Below are positions 1 through 6,882 of a stretch of 10,561 nucleotides of DNA, piece after piece. The stretch is from Coriobacteriales bacterium (GTDB lineage Bacteria; Actinomycetota; Coriobacteriia; Coriobacteriales; UBA8131), in contig JAISPK010000052.1 in NCBI GenBank assembly GCA_031274985.1, positions 1-10,561 on the forward strand, given 5' to 3'. The position numbers and the translations under genes were made by a program. A model generated the notes under the pieces. That model did no database searches, was not told the DNA's origin, and saw nothing but the letters and a program-made list of their open reading frames with translations. How positions within the stretch are numbered: position 1 is the stretch's first letter; each line of letters begins with the position of its first letter.

Positions 1-105
1 TCGCCTGCGGCTCAGGATGACAGAAGGGTTATGCGGGAACGACAGGGGGTCGCGGGAACGACAGAGAGAGAGAGGGTTATGCAGCAATGACAGAAGGGGA
101 GGGGG
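1..105. repeat. Degenerate intergenic repeat, probably the end of a dispersed element
   Basis: This non-coding, purine-rich stretch is built from imperfectly repeated short words. The 12-mer cgggaacgacag occurs at 34-45 and 53-64, gggttatgc at 26-34 and 74-82, and atgacagaaggg at 17-28 and 87-98. The beginning (gcctgcggctcaggatgaca, 3-22) resembles the 'ctcaggatgaca' type of intergenic repeat that I recall as dispersed in many gut-bacterial genomes. That family resemblance is from memory and was not searched. The element seems to extend left of the window, so its full length is unknown. No open reading frame with a convincing ribosome site lies here. Confidence 0.5.
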
Positions 106-124
106 ATACCACGTAAAAAAGCGG

Positions 125-130
125 TACAAT
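125..130 (+). promoter_or_regulatory. Candidate -10 box (TACAAT) for hisS
   Basis: TACAAT matches the sigma-70-type -10 consensus at five of six positions. It would start transcription around 136-138, giving a leader of about 25 nt before the hisS start codon. No convincing -35 hexamer lies 16-18 bp upstream, because that position falls in the G-rich repeat tail. The leader is too short to hold a T-box or riboswitch. The call rests on the -10 match and position only. Confidence 0.35.
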
Positions 131-161
131 ACAACAGTAAACCAATCTATAGAGGAAACAC

Positions 162-1460
162 ATGGCTTTTCAAAACCCTCCGGGAGTCAATGATCTGTTA
201 CCGAGCGCGGCTTTTGGCGTTCAGAGCGCAATAAACACCGCGTCTCGCATCTTTGCCAGCTACGGTTATCGTTATATCGAGACGCCTATGTTTGAGCGCA
301 CCGAGGTTTTTACCCGGGGAATCGGCGAAGCTACCGACGTGGTGGGCAAGGAGATGTATTACGTCTTTCCCATGAGTTCGGTGGCGCAATTGGCCGAGGG
401 GGAGAGCTCCTCGCTTGCGAGCCTGGCACTGCGCCCGGAGAGCACTGCGGGTGTCGCCCGTGCGGTGGTACAGCACAATCTCGCCCAGCCGGGGGCTCCG
501 GTGGTAAAACTCTGGTACGCCGGCTCGATGTTCAGGCATGAACGCCAACAAAAAGGCCGCTATCGTGAGTTCCGTCAGATTGGAGCAGAGTGCATCGGGG
601 CAACCGAGCCTTCTGCCGATGCCGAGGTCATCGTGATGCTCATGGCATTCTTTGAGGAGCTGGGTATTCCCCGGTCGCAGATGGTGCTCAAGGTCAATTC
701 CATGGGAGACGAAGCCTGCAGGCCGCTCTATCGCAACGCTGTGCGTGACTTTATCCTTGCTCGCCCGGAGGAATTCTGCCCTGAATGCCTGCGCCGGGCA
801 GACACGAATCCTCTCAGGGCTTTTGACTGCAAGAATCCCTCGTGCCAGGAGGTCTTGAAAGCCGCCCCCAGGATTACTGACTACCTGTGCGACGAGTGCA
901 GCACCCAATATGCCCTCGTAAAGGAGTTGCTCCACACGGCGGGCCTCAGTTTTGAAGAGGACTCCCGCTTGGTGCGCGGCTTTGATTACTACACCCGTAC
1001 GGTATTCGAGGTACAGGTGCACCACGGCCTGGGCGCGCAAAATGCCATAGGCGGGGGAGGACGCTACGATAAGCTCCTCGAAGAATACGGGGCTAAGCCT
1101 ACGCCCAGCCTCGGTTTTGCCGTTGGTCTGGAGCGCATTATGATGGTGCTGGATTCTCTGGACGCTGCGCCGCAACTGCCGCCCCGGGCAAAGGTGTTCA
1201 TTGCCGCCGTTGATGAGGAGGCGCGGCCCGCCGCGTTTATTCTGGCAAGCGCTCTGCGCACAGCAGGCATCAGCGCAGACCTGGATCACCAGGCACGCTC
1301 ACTCAAATCTCAATTCAAGGTGGCCGACAAGCTCGGTGCCAGCTTTACGGTGATAATTGGTCCCGATGAGCTTGCTCAGGGATGCTATACGCTTCGTAAT
1401 ATGACCGACCACACACAACAGACCCTGAACCAAGAAGAGCTCATAGAGCTTTTGGGATAA
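162..1460 (+). CDS. hisS: Histidyl-tRNA synthetase
   Basis: This cytoplasmic class II aminoacyl-tRNA synthetase charges tRNA-His with histidine using ATP. Its 432 residues match the usual bacterial size. The catalytic core shows motif 2 (FRHERQQKGRYREF, 124-137), the histidine-specific segment LVRGFDYYTRTVFEV (270-284), the glycine-rich GGGGRYD (297-303) and motif 3 (GFAVGLERI, 318-326). The anticodon-binding domain runs from about 343 to the end. Two local oddities are visible. A serine-rich insertion of roughly ten residues (about 72-86) precedes LRPES, where most HisRS have LRPEG. Three cysteine pairs lie in the insertion domain (C206/C209, C223/C228, C243/C246) and suggest a bound metal. 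The start is ATG with AGAGGA five bases upstream. The gene is followed 21 bp later by aspS, probably in one operon. Confidence 0.97.
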   Translation: MAFQNPPGVNDLLPSAAFGVQSAINTASRIFASYGYRYIETPMFERTEVFTRGIGEATDVVGKEMYYVFPMSSVAQLAEGESSSLASLALRPESTAGVARAVVQHNLAQPGAPVVKLWYAGSMFRHERQQKGRYREFRQIGAECIGATEPSADAEVIVMLMAFFEELGIPRSQMVLKVNSMGDEACRPLYRNAVRDFILARPEEFCPECLRRADTNPLRAFDCKNPSCQEVLKAAPRITDYLCDECSTQYALVKELLHTAGLSFEEDSRLVRGFDYYTRTVFEVQVHHGLGAQNAIGGGGRYDKLLEEYGAKPTPSLGFAVGLERIMMVLDSLDAAPQLPPRAKVFIAAVDEEARPAAFILASALRTAGISADLDHQARSLKSQFKVADKLGASFTVIIGPDELAQGCYTLRNMTDHTQQTLNQEELIELLG

Positions 1461-1481
1461 GCAACGAAAGAGAAGGAACCC

Positions 1482-3329
1482 ATGACCGATCTTCAAAACG
1501 ATTACTCCATGCATACCCATACCTGCGGGCAGTTGCGCGCAGAGCAGGCAGACCCGGCCAGAGAGGTAACGCTCTGCGGTTGGGTCAGCCATCGTCGTGA
1601 CCACGGCGGCCTCATCTTTGTTGACCTGCGCGACCGCACCGGCATAACCCAGGTGGTGTTTGACCCCGACGTTTGCCCTCCTGAGGCCTTTGCCGCCGGT
1701 GAGCGCATGCGCCCGGAGTGGGTGCTGCGGGTTGTTGGTTATGTGCGCCTCAGACCGGAGGGCACGGCTAATGCGGATATGGCCACCGGCGCGGTGGAGT
1801 TGATGGTGCGCGAGGTTGAGATCCTCAATAGTGCCGAGACGCCGCCTTTTGCCCTCGTCGATGGCATCGAGACCGACGAACTCACGCGCCTGCAGTGGCG
1901 CTACCTGGATATGCGTCGCCCGGAAGTGCTGAGCGCGCTGCGCCTGCGCTCTGAGGTAACGGCTGCGCTGCACCGCTCCTTCAATAAACGGGGATTCCTT
2001 GAGGTGGAGACGCCCATTCTCGGCCGTTCCACCCCGGAAGGCGCCCGCGACTATCTCGTACCCTCCCGCGTAAGCAACGGCAAGTTCTACGCCCTGCCCC
2101 AGAGTCCGCAGCTCTATAAGCAGCTCCTGATGGTGGGCGGCATTGAGCGGTATTACCAGATTGCCCGCTGTTTTAGGGACGAGGACCTGCGCGCTGACCG
2201 TCAACCGGAGTTCACCCAGCTCGATGTGGAGATGAGTTTTGTTGCCGAAGACGATGTGCTCGCCCTCATGGAAGACGTGATGGCCGAGGTGCTGACTGCC
2301 GCCGGTGTTGCGACAGCAACACACCCTGAGCTGCGCGGAACCCCGGTAGCGGTTGAGGCCGGCGTTTGCGATACGGTGAGTTTTCCGCTCCCGCGCATGT
2401 GCTATGACGAGGCAATGGGCCGCTTTGGTAACGACAGGCCTGACATTCGCTTTGGGCTGGAGCTGCAGGATGTCTCTGCTCTGGTGGCCGGCTGTGGCTT
2501 TAAGGTCTTTGCCGGTGCGGTTGAGAGCGGGGGAGTGGTCAAGGCCATCAATGCCAAGGGTGCCGGAGATCTCTCGCGCGGAGAGATAGACAAACTGGGC
2601 GAGGTTGCCACAACCTATGGCGCCAAGGGCATGGCCTGGATCGCCTTTACCTCGGCCGGCGAGGAAAAGAGCCCCATCATCAAGTTTTTGGGAGACGAGG
2701 TGCTTGCCGCCCTCAAAGAAGCTCTGCAAGTGGCCCCCGGAGACCTGGTGGTCTTTGGCGCCGATAGCTTTGAGGTGGTATCCGCCGCACTGGGCGCTGT
2801 GCGTCTTGCTCTGGCCGACGTGCTGGACCTCCCCAAGAGCGGCCATCGCCTGTGTTGGGTGGTGGACTTTCCGTTGTTCAAGTACGACGAGGATGGCAGG
2901 CGCTTTGTAGCCAATCACCATCCCTTTACGCGGGTCAAGGATGAAGATCAGAGCAAGTTGGAGACCGATCCCGCTGCCTGCGGCTCCTATTCCTACGACT
3001 TGATCATGAATGGCTACGAGCTGGGTGGCGGTACGCTGCGTATCCACACCCGTGACCTCCAGCTGCGCGTTTTGCAGGCGATGGGCTTTAGCGAGGAGGA
3101 GGCCTGCGAGCAGTTTGGGTTCTTGCTCGACGCGCTCTCCTTTGGCGCCCCGCCACACGGCGGTATCGCCCTGGGGCTTGACCGGCTCATCATGCTGCTC
3201 GGCGGCTTTGAGTCGATTCGCGACGTGATAGCCTTTCCCAAAACCTCTAGCGGTGGCGACCCGCTCACGGGCGCGCCGGCCGGTGTGGATGACCGACAAC
3301 TCCGCGAGCTGGGAATAAAACTGTCGTAA
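1482..3329 (+). CDS. aspS: Aspartyl-tRNA synthetase (bacterial type, GAD domain), possibly non-discriminating
   Basis: This class IIb synthetase attaches aspartate to tRNA-Asp. At 615 residues it is of the long bacterial type. It has an N-terminal OB-fold anticodon-binding domain (about 10-115, with WVSHRRDHGGLIFVDLRDR at 34-52), a catalytic core from about 140 (YLDMRRPE, 141-148; TPEGARDYLVPSR, 184-196; motif 2 FRDEDLRADRQPEFTQ, 231-246), an inserted GAD domain (about 300-420) and motif 3 (GIALGLDRLIMLL, 561-573). H41 and G94 align with the two positions reported in Pseudomonas to mark enzymes that also accept tRNA-Asn; E. coli has Leu and Lys there. Asn-tRNA might therefore depend on GatCAB elsewhere in the genome. 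The ATG at 1482 has AAGGA four bases upstream. An internal ATG at 1509 would give the shorter N-terminus seen in some homologues, but it lacks a comparable site. Confidence 0.97.
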   Translation: MTDLQNDYSMHTHTCGQLRAEQADPAREVTLCGWVSHRRDHGGLIFVDLRDRTGITQVVFDPDVCPPEAFAAGERMRPEWVLRVVGYVRLRPEGTANADMATGAVELMVREVEILNSAETPPFALVDGIETDELTRLQWRYLDMRRPEVLSALRLRSEVTAALHRSFNKRGFLEVETPILGRSTPEGARDYLVPSRVSNGKFYALPQSPQLYKQLLMVGGIERYYQIARCFRDEDLRADRQPEFTQLDVEMSFVAEDDVLALMEDVMAEVLTAAGVATATHPELRGTPVAVEAGVCDTVSFPLPRMCYDEAMGRFGNDRPDIRFGLELQDVSALVAGCGFKVFAGAVESGGVVKAINAKGAGDLSRGEIDKLGEVATTYGAKGMAWIAFTSAGEEKSPIIKFLGDEVLAALKEALQVAPGDLVVFGADSFEVVSAALGAVRLALADVLDLPKSGHRLCWVVDFPLFKYDEDGRRFVANHHPFTRVKDEDQSKLETDPAACGSYSYDLIMNGYELGGGTLRIHTRDLQLRVLQAMGFSEEEACEQFGFLLDALSFGAPPHGGIALGLDRLIMLLGGFESIRDVIAFPKTSSGGDPLTGAPAGVDDRQLRELGIKLS

Positions 3330-3379
3330 AATGCTTTTTGGCATTGAGGAGCGCAAGGCGCAACTGAGCAACCCATAGG

Positions 3380-3457
3380 TTTTGAGTGTAGGCTTTGAGT
3401 GTAGGCTTTGAGCGTACATTTTGAGCGTACATTTTGAGTGTAGGTTTTGAGTGCAAA
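3380..3457. repeat. Six tandem copies of a 13-bp unit upstream of the ABC exporter
   Basis: Six head-to-tail 13-mers start at 3380, 3393, 3406, 3419, 3432 and 3445. Units 1 and 5 are identical (TTTTGAGTGTAGG). Unit 2 differs from them by one base. Units 3 and 4 share the variant core TTTGAGCGTACA and differ from each other in the first base. Unit 6 ends in GCAAA. TTTGAG is invariant in all copies. The array fills the central part of the gap between aspS and the ABC ATPase gene and stops about 9 bp before that gene's ribosome site. The period is not a multiple of three and no good ribosome site precedes it, so it is probably not coding. It could be a leader or promoter-spacing element, a protein-binding array, or a neutral minisatellite. 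Confidence 0.9.
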
Positions 3458-3478
3458 GCCCGGGTGAAGGGAGCAGTC

Positions 3479-4195
3479 ATGCCCGTAATCGAGATCAAAC
3501 AGCTGGTTAAGAAGTTTGGTAAACTCACGGCGCTTAACGGGGTAGACCTTACGTTGGATCAAGGCGAGGTACATGCCTACCTTGGCCCCAACGGAGCAGG
3601 CAAAACCACCACGATTCGCGTGTTGCTGGGCATACTCCGGGCAACCTCCGGCAGCGTGAGCATTTTTGATAGGGACGCCTGGAAAAACTCCGTTGAGCTC
3701 CACAAACGCCTTGCTTTTGTGCCGGGCGAGGTAAACCTCTGGGGCAACCTCACCGGTGGAGAAGTCATCGACCTCATGCTGGCTCTGAGAAAAACGGGCA
3801 CTTCGCACACTGAACGGCGCGAGATGTTCCTCGAGCGCTTTGAGCTAGACCCCACTATGAAGTGCCGCGCCTACTCTAAGGGCAATCGCCAAAAGGTGGC
3901 GCTCGTTGCAGCCCTGGCCTCAGACGCAGAGCTCTATATTCTCGACGAACCCACCAGCGGTCTTGACCCGTTGATGGAGAAGGTGTTTCAGGACACTATC
4001 CTCGATCTGAAGAAGGAAGGCAAGAGCGTGCTTCTCTCCAGCCACATCTTGAGCGAGGTAGAGGCACTGGCGGACAAGATCAGTATCATCAAGGAGGGCA
4101 AGATCATCCAGACCGGTACGAGGGCCGAGATTTCTCAAGTTGCCGCAGGACGGACCCTCGAGGAGCTCTTCCTCAGTGAATATCAGGGGAGGTAA
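3479..4195 (+). CDS. ABC exporter ATP-binding protein (DrrA/TnrB2-like)
   Basis: This is the nucleotide-binding subunit of an ATP-driven exporter, acting on the cytoplasmic face with the permease encoded just downstream. The 238-residue protein shows Walker A (GPNGAGKTT, 36-44), an ABC signature of the form YSKGNRQKV (132-140) in place of LSGGQ, Walker B with catalytic glutamate (LYILDEPTSGLDP, 152-164) and the switch histidine (SSHILSE, H189). The usual Q-loop glutamine is replaced in VPGEVNLWGNLTGGE (81-95). I recall this wording from actinobacterial exporters of the tetronasin-resistance TnrB2 type. The ATG at 3479 has GAAGGGAG five bases upstream. A longer frame from a TTG at 3434 would read into the 13-bp repeats and has no ribosome site. 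The substrate cannot be told from sequence; drugs, antimicrobial peptides or lipids are possible. Confidence 0.93.
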   Translation: MPVIEIKQLVKKFGKLTALNGVDLTLDQGEVHAYLGPNGAGKTTTIRVLLGILRATSGSVSIFDRDAWKNSVELHKRLAFVPGEVNLWGNLTGGEVIDLMLALRKTGTSHTERREMFLERFELDPTMKCRAYSKGNRQKVALVAALASDAELYILDEPTSGLDPLMEKVFQDTILDLKKEGKSVLLSSHILSEVEALADKISIIKEGKIIQTGTRAEISQVAAGRTLEELFLSEYQGR

Positions 4196-4199
4196 TCCC

Positions 4200-5792
4200 A
4201 TGAGTTCCCTGGCTGCGTTTTGGCAGTACACGCGGTTTATCCTTGTGCGAGAGCGCATTGTTGGTTTGATTTGGATCGTAGCACTGGCAGGCTCCGCGAT
4301 TTTGTTTGCGGCCATGTATCCCGGACTCTTCTCAAGCGATGCTGAGATGCAGGCTATGGCGCAGACTATGAACACCCCCGCGATGGTTGCTCTGATGGGT
4401 CCGGTCTATGGTCTGGATACGCTCAACACGGCCATCATCATGGCGCAGGAGTGCCTCATCTGGTTTGCCATAGCGATAATCATCATGAACATCTTCTTTG
4501 TTAACCGCTATACCCGCGCAGACGAGGAGCTCGGCAGGCTTGAGATGTTTCGCGCTCTGCCTGTAGGCAGGCTCACGGGTGTTGCGGCCACTATGATTGG
4601 TGCGTTGGTGCTGAATCTGGTGATTGCGCTCATCACGGTGTGTGGTCTCATAGCGCTCAATCTCCCCGGGACTACCGTAGCAGGGGCGTTTGCCTACGGG
4701 CTGGCGATTGGTGCAATCGGGTTTTTCTTTGCCGCCCTCACCCTATTGATTGCCCAGCTCCTTTCTTCGTCCCGCGGGGTACTCGGCGTTTCGTTTGCGC
4801 TGTTTGGGCTGTTCTATGTCATCAGGGCCTGGGGCGACATGCAAAACAGTGACCTCTCCTACGCCTCTCCCCTCGGTCTGATTTCGAGGGTCTTTGCTTT
4901 TTACGAGAACAACTTCTGGCTCCTGGCGATTTTGCTGGGCGCAACCCTGGTGATAACCGCTGTGGCCTTTGTGGTGTATGTCAAGCGCGATTTGGGCGAG
5001 GGGGTCATTCCGGCCCGGCCCGGCAGAAAGCATGCCTCGCGGTTTTTGCAGAGTCCTTTTGGGCTGGCGTGGAGGCTTACGCGCAACACGGTGTTTGCCT
5101 GGGCAGTTGCCGCCTTTGTCATGGGAGCGGTTTATGGTTCTGTGGTGGGGCAGCTGGACAGCTTTCTCAATCAAAACGAGATGATCAAGCAGATAGTCGA
5201 AGGGTTTGGCGAGAACAAGTCGCTGCTCGGCAGTTATATTGCTATGCTGTTTAGCATATTAGCGGCCGTCGGAGCTATTCCGGTGGTTAATGCGGCCATG
5301 AGAATCTACGCCGAAGAAAAGCGCGGACGCATTGAGCAGGTCTATGCAGCGGCAGTGCCCCGACTGAGCCTGTTTGCAAGCTTCATGGTCATTGCCCTTG
5401 TGCAAAGTCTGATCTTCTTAACGCTCACCGTGCTGGGGATCTACGCTGCGGGTGAGTCCACAGGCCAACTCGTCCTCGCAGATCTTTTCAAGGATGCTTT
5501 TGTGTATCTTCCGGCACTCTTCCTCACGCTGGGCGTAGCGGTGCTGCTTATAGGTCTTGCTCCGCGCCTCTCTCTGTTGGTGTGGGTGGTGCCGGTGTAT
5601 TCCTTCTTGTATGACTACTTTGGCCGCCTGTTCAACTTGCCGGACTGGGTACGCAACACCTCGCCGTTTGGGGTGGTGCCGCAGCTGTCTCTCGAGGACT
5701 TTACCGTTGTGCCGCTGGTTGTGCTCACCGCAGTAGGCATCGTTTTTTGTGCAGTGGGCCTGGCAGCGTACCGGCGCCGGGATCTTCGCTGA
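4200..5792 (+). CDS. ABC exporter permease, 12 TM with duplicated halves (TnrB3-like)
   Basis: This is the membrane subunit partnering the ATPase encoded 4 bp upstream; GGGGAGG ends seven bases before the ATG. The 530 residues show about twelve hydrophobic segments: near 20-40, 78-101, 127-153, 159-187, 193-210, 238-261, 296-316, 345-367, 391-415, 434-453, 456-475 and 501-523. The two halves look like an ancient duplication. Each has an acidic EE-x(1-2)-GRxE motif after its second membrane segment (EELGRLE, 109-115; EEKRGRIE, 372-379), and each ends in a basic RDL motif (KRDL at 262-265, RRDL at 526-529). Length and layout fit the 'exporter of polyketide antibiotics' family (COG3559, TnrB3). 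One permease chain could supply the whole membrane pore with two copies of the ATPase. No regulator gene is adjacent, so the cargo and inducer are unknown. Confidence 0.9.
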   Translation: MSSLAAFWQYTRFILVRERIVGLIWIVALAGSAILFAAMYPGLFSSDAEMQAMAQTMNTPAMVALMGPVYGLDTLNTAIIMAQECLIWFAIAIIIMNIFFVNRYTRADEELGRLEMFRALPVGRLTGVAATMIGALVLNLVIALITVCGLIALNLPGTTVAGAFAYGLAIGAIGFFFAALTLLIAQLLSSSRGVLGVSFALFGLFYVIRAWGDMQNSDLSYASPLGLISRVFAFYENNFWLLAILLGATLVITAVAFVVYVKRDLGEGVIPARPGRKHASRFLQSPFGLAWRLTRNTVFAWAVAAFVMGAVYGSVVGQLDSFLNQNEMIKQIVEGFGENKSLLGSYIAMLFSILAAVGAIPVVNAAMRIYAEEKRGRIEQVYAAAVPRLSLFASFMVIALVQSLIFLTLTVLGIYAAGESTGQLVLADLFKDAFVYLPALFLTLGVAVLLIGLAPRLSLLVWVVPVYSFLYDYFGRLFNLPDWVRNTSPFGVVPQLSLEDFTVVPLVVLTAVGIVFCAVGLAAYRRRDLR

Positions 5793-5795
5793 TAC

Positions 5796-5841
5796 AAAGG
5801 TTTCCTCCTCAAAAACAGTCCTGTTACTCACACCTTTTTTT
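5796..5841 (+). terminator. Possible weak terminator after the ABC permease
   Basis: AAAGGT (5796-5801) can pair with ACCTTT (5832-5837), enclosing a small inner hairpin (AACAG 5814-5818 with CTGTT 5821-5825), and a run of seven T follows within 5835-5841. The outer stem is short and the loop large, so this is a marginal intrinsic terminator. Its position between the permease stop codon and the next promoter is right. Confidence 0.3.
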
Positions 5842-5851
5842 GGACTATACT
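5824..5851 (+). promoter_or_regulatory. Candidate promoter for the PASTA lipoprotein gene
   Basis: TATACT at 5846-5851 is a near-consensus -10 box. The best -35 candidate, TTACTC at 5824-5829 with 16-bp spacing, is weak. Transcription would begin near 5858, giving a leader of about 30 nt. A CTCAC (5827-5831) / GTGAG (5856-5860) inverted repeat flanks the -10 box and could be a repressor site or chance. The promoter would separate the lipoprotein gene from the exporter operon. Confidence 0.5.
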
Positions 5852-5888
5852 AGGCGTGAGAGCCATCCAATGAGAGAAAGGGGCAATC

Positions 5889-6869
5889 ATGAAAGCGATG
5901 AAAGCATTGGAGGCAGTCAAAGAGTCAGGATTACGCTTAAAACTGGTGGTGTTAGTTTTGAGTTTGAGCCTGGCCGCTTCGTTAGTTGGCTGCAGTAGCT
6001 GCTCAACAGAGTCCAAGGACAACCCGGACCCGGCAAGTGACAAGCTCGAGGTATCCGACGTGGTCAATATGACCAAGGACGATGCCATCCGGGTGATTAT
6101 GGCAGATGATTTCAAGCTGGGAAGCGTGAGTGAAGAAGCAAGCGAAACCGTTCCTCTCGGCAACGTTGTGAGCCAGGACCCCAAGCCGGGTACCGAGGTA
6201 AAGCCGGGCACTACGATTAATCTGGTGGTGTCAAAAGGTTCAGACAAGCCGCCGGAGCAGGTGGCCGTTCCTGACTTAACCGGGATGACACAGACTCAGG
6301 CCGAGCAAGCGCTCATTGCGGCCAAACTGGTTCCCACACCGGGTAATCCGGAATATGCAGCAGGCATTGAGCCGGGCAAGGTATTCAAACAGTCCGTTGC
6401 AGCGGGAAGTTCAGTAGAGGCAGGTAGCACCGTTGGCTTTACCGCAGCCCTGGGAAGTGAGACCATCGCCGTGCCAAACGTAACCGGCCTCACAAAAGAC
6501 AATGCAATCAAAGCCTTGGCGGCAGCCGGGTTTGGCGTGGACGCTCACGATGAATACAACGCAAGTGTTGCTGCCGGCAACGTTATCGCGCAAAACCCGT
6601 ACGCCAAAGTCGTCTGCGTAAAAGGAACCACGGTGTATCTCTCCGTTTCGGCGGGGCCGGTTCCTGCCGGCAAGGTAAAGGTGCCCGACCTGGCTACGCT
6701 GGCCATGCCACAGGCTATCTCTATCTGCAACAGTGCCGGATTGGTGCTCGATCCCGCCGGGAGCGACTTAAACGGAACGGTAGTTTCTCAGTATCCGGCG
6801 CCAAATACCATGGTAGAAAAAGGAACAAAGATCACGGCTCAATTTGAGCCCGTGTTTCTCGGCTCCTGA
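5889..6869 (+). CDS. Lipoprotein of four PASTA domains without a kinase domain
   Basis: This is a predicted membrane-anchored extracytoplasmic lipoprotein of 326 residues. The N-terminus has charged residues, a hydrophobic stretch (about 17-34) and a lipobox LVGC with the lipidated cysteine at C35. A short polar linker follows, then four PASTA-type repeats of about 65 residues: roughly 54-117, 124-189, 191-256 and 262-320. They show the family pattern of a VPD/VPN-L/V-TG-M/L-T start (VPDLTGMT 127-134, VPNVTGLT 195-202), a conserved alanine helix, a G-x-V-x-x-Q-x-P-x-x-G turn (GNVVSQDPKPG, 91-101) and a final beta strand. PASTA domains are known from penicillin-binding proteins and Ser/Thr kinases, where they bind muropeptides or the cell wall. 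Here there is neither a kinase nor a transpeptidase domain. A role in wall sensing or scaffolding is inference. The ATG at 5889 has AAAGGGG five bases upstream. Confidence 0.9.
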   Translation: MKAMKALEAVKESGLRLKLVVLVLSLSLAASLVGCSSCSTESKDNPDPASDKLEVSDVVNMTKDDAIRVIMADDFKLGSVSEEASETVPLGNVVSQDPKPGTEVKPGTTINLVVSKGSDKPPEQVAVPDLTGMTQTQAEQALIAAKLVPTPGNPEYAAGIEPGKVFKQSVAAGSSVEAGSTVGFTAALGSETIAVPNVTGLTKDNAIKALAAAGFGVDAHDEYNASVAAGNVIAQNPYAKVVCVKGTTVYLSVSAGPVPAGKVKVPDLATLAMPQAISICNSAGLVLDPAGSDLNGTVVSQYPAPNTMVEKGTKITAQFEPVFLGS

Positions 6870-6870
6870 T

Positions 6871-6882
6871 TGAGCAGGCTCA
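6871..6882. other. Short inverted repeat between convergent stop codons
   Basis: TGAGC-AG-GCTCA forms a near-perfect inverted repeat. It lies directly after the PASTA gene stop and includes the stop of the minus-strand amidohydrolase gene. It is the only candidate signal between these convergent genes, whose stops are 10 bp apart. There is no T-run on either side, so it is not a standard intrinsic terminator. Confidence 0.25.

Noticed and set aside
198..1289. Minus-strand open frame of 363 codons opposite hisS
   Set aside because: It is fully antisense to hisS, without recognisable domains or a ribosome site, and is a shadow of GC-rich coding.
3330..3345. AATGC-TTTTTG-GCATT hairpin after aspS as a terminator
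   Set aside because: The stem is only five mostly AT pairs, and the T-run lies in the loop rather than after the stem. It is not a convincing intrinsic terminator on either strand.
1299..3419. Very long minus-strand open frame (706 codons) opposite aspS
   Set aside because: It lies antisense to the unmistakable aspS and part of hisS. Its translation shows no family motifs, and its existence is explained by the codon bias of a GC-rich gene.
3434..3478. TTG-initiated N-terminal extension of the ABC ATPase
   Set aside because: The extra 15 residues derive from the tandem repeat and have no ribosome site, while the ATG at 3479 has a good one and gives the standard family N-terminus.
3014..3808. 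Minus-strand frame translating the 13-bp array into a repeated peptide (SKPTLKAYTQ-like)
   Set aside because: A 13-bp period gives an apparent 13-residue peptide repeat in any open frame. The flanks are antisense to aspS and the ABC ATPase gene, so a repeat protein is not supported.
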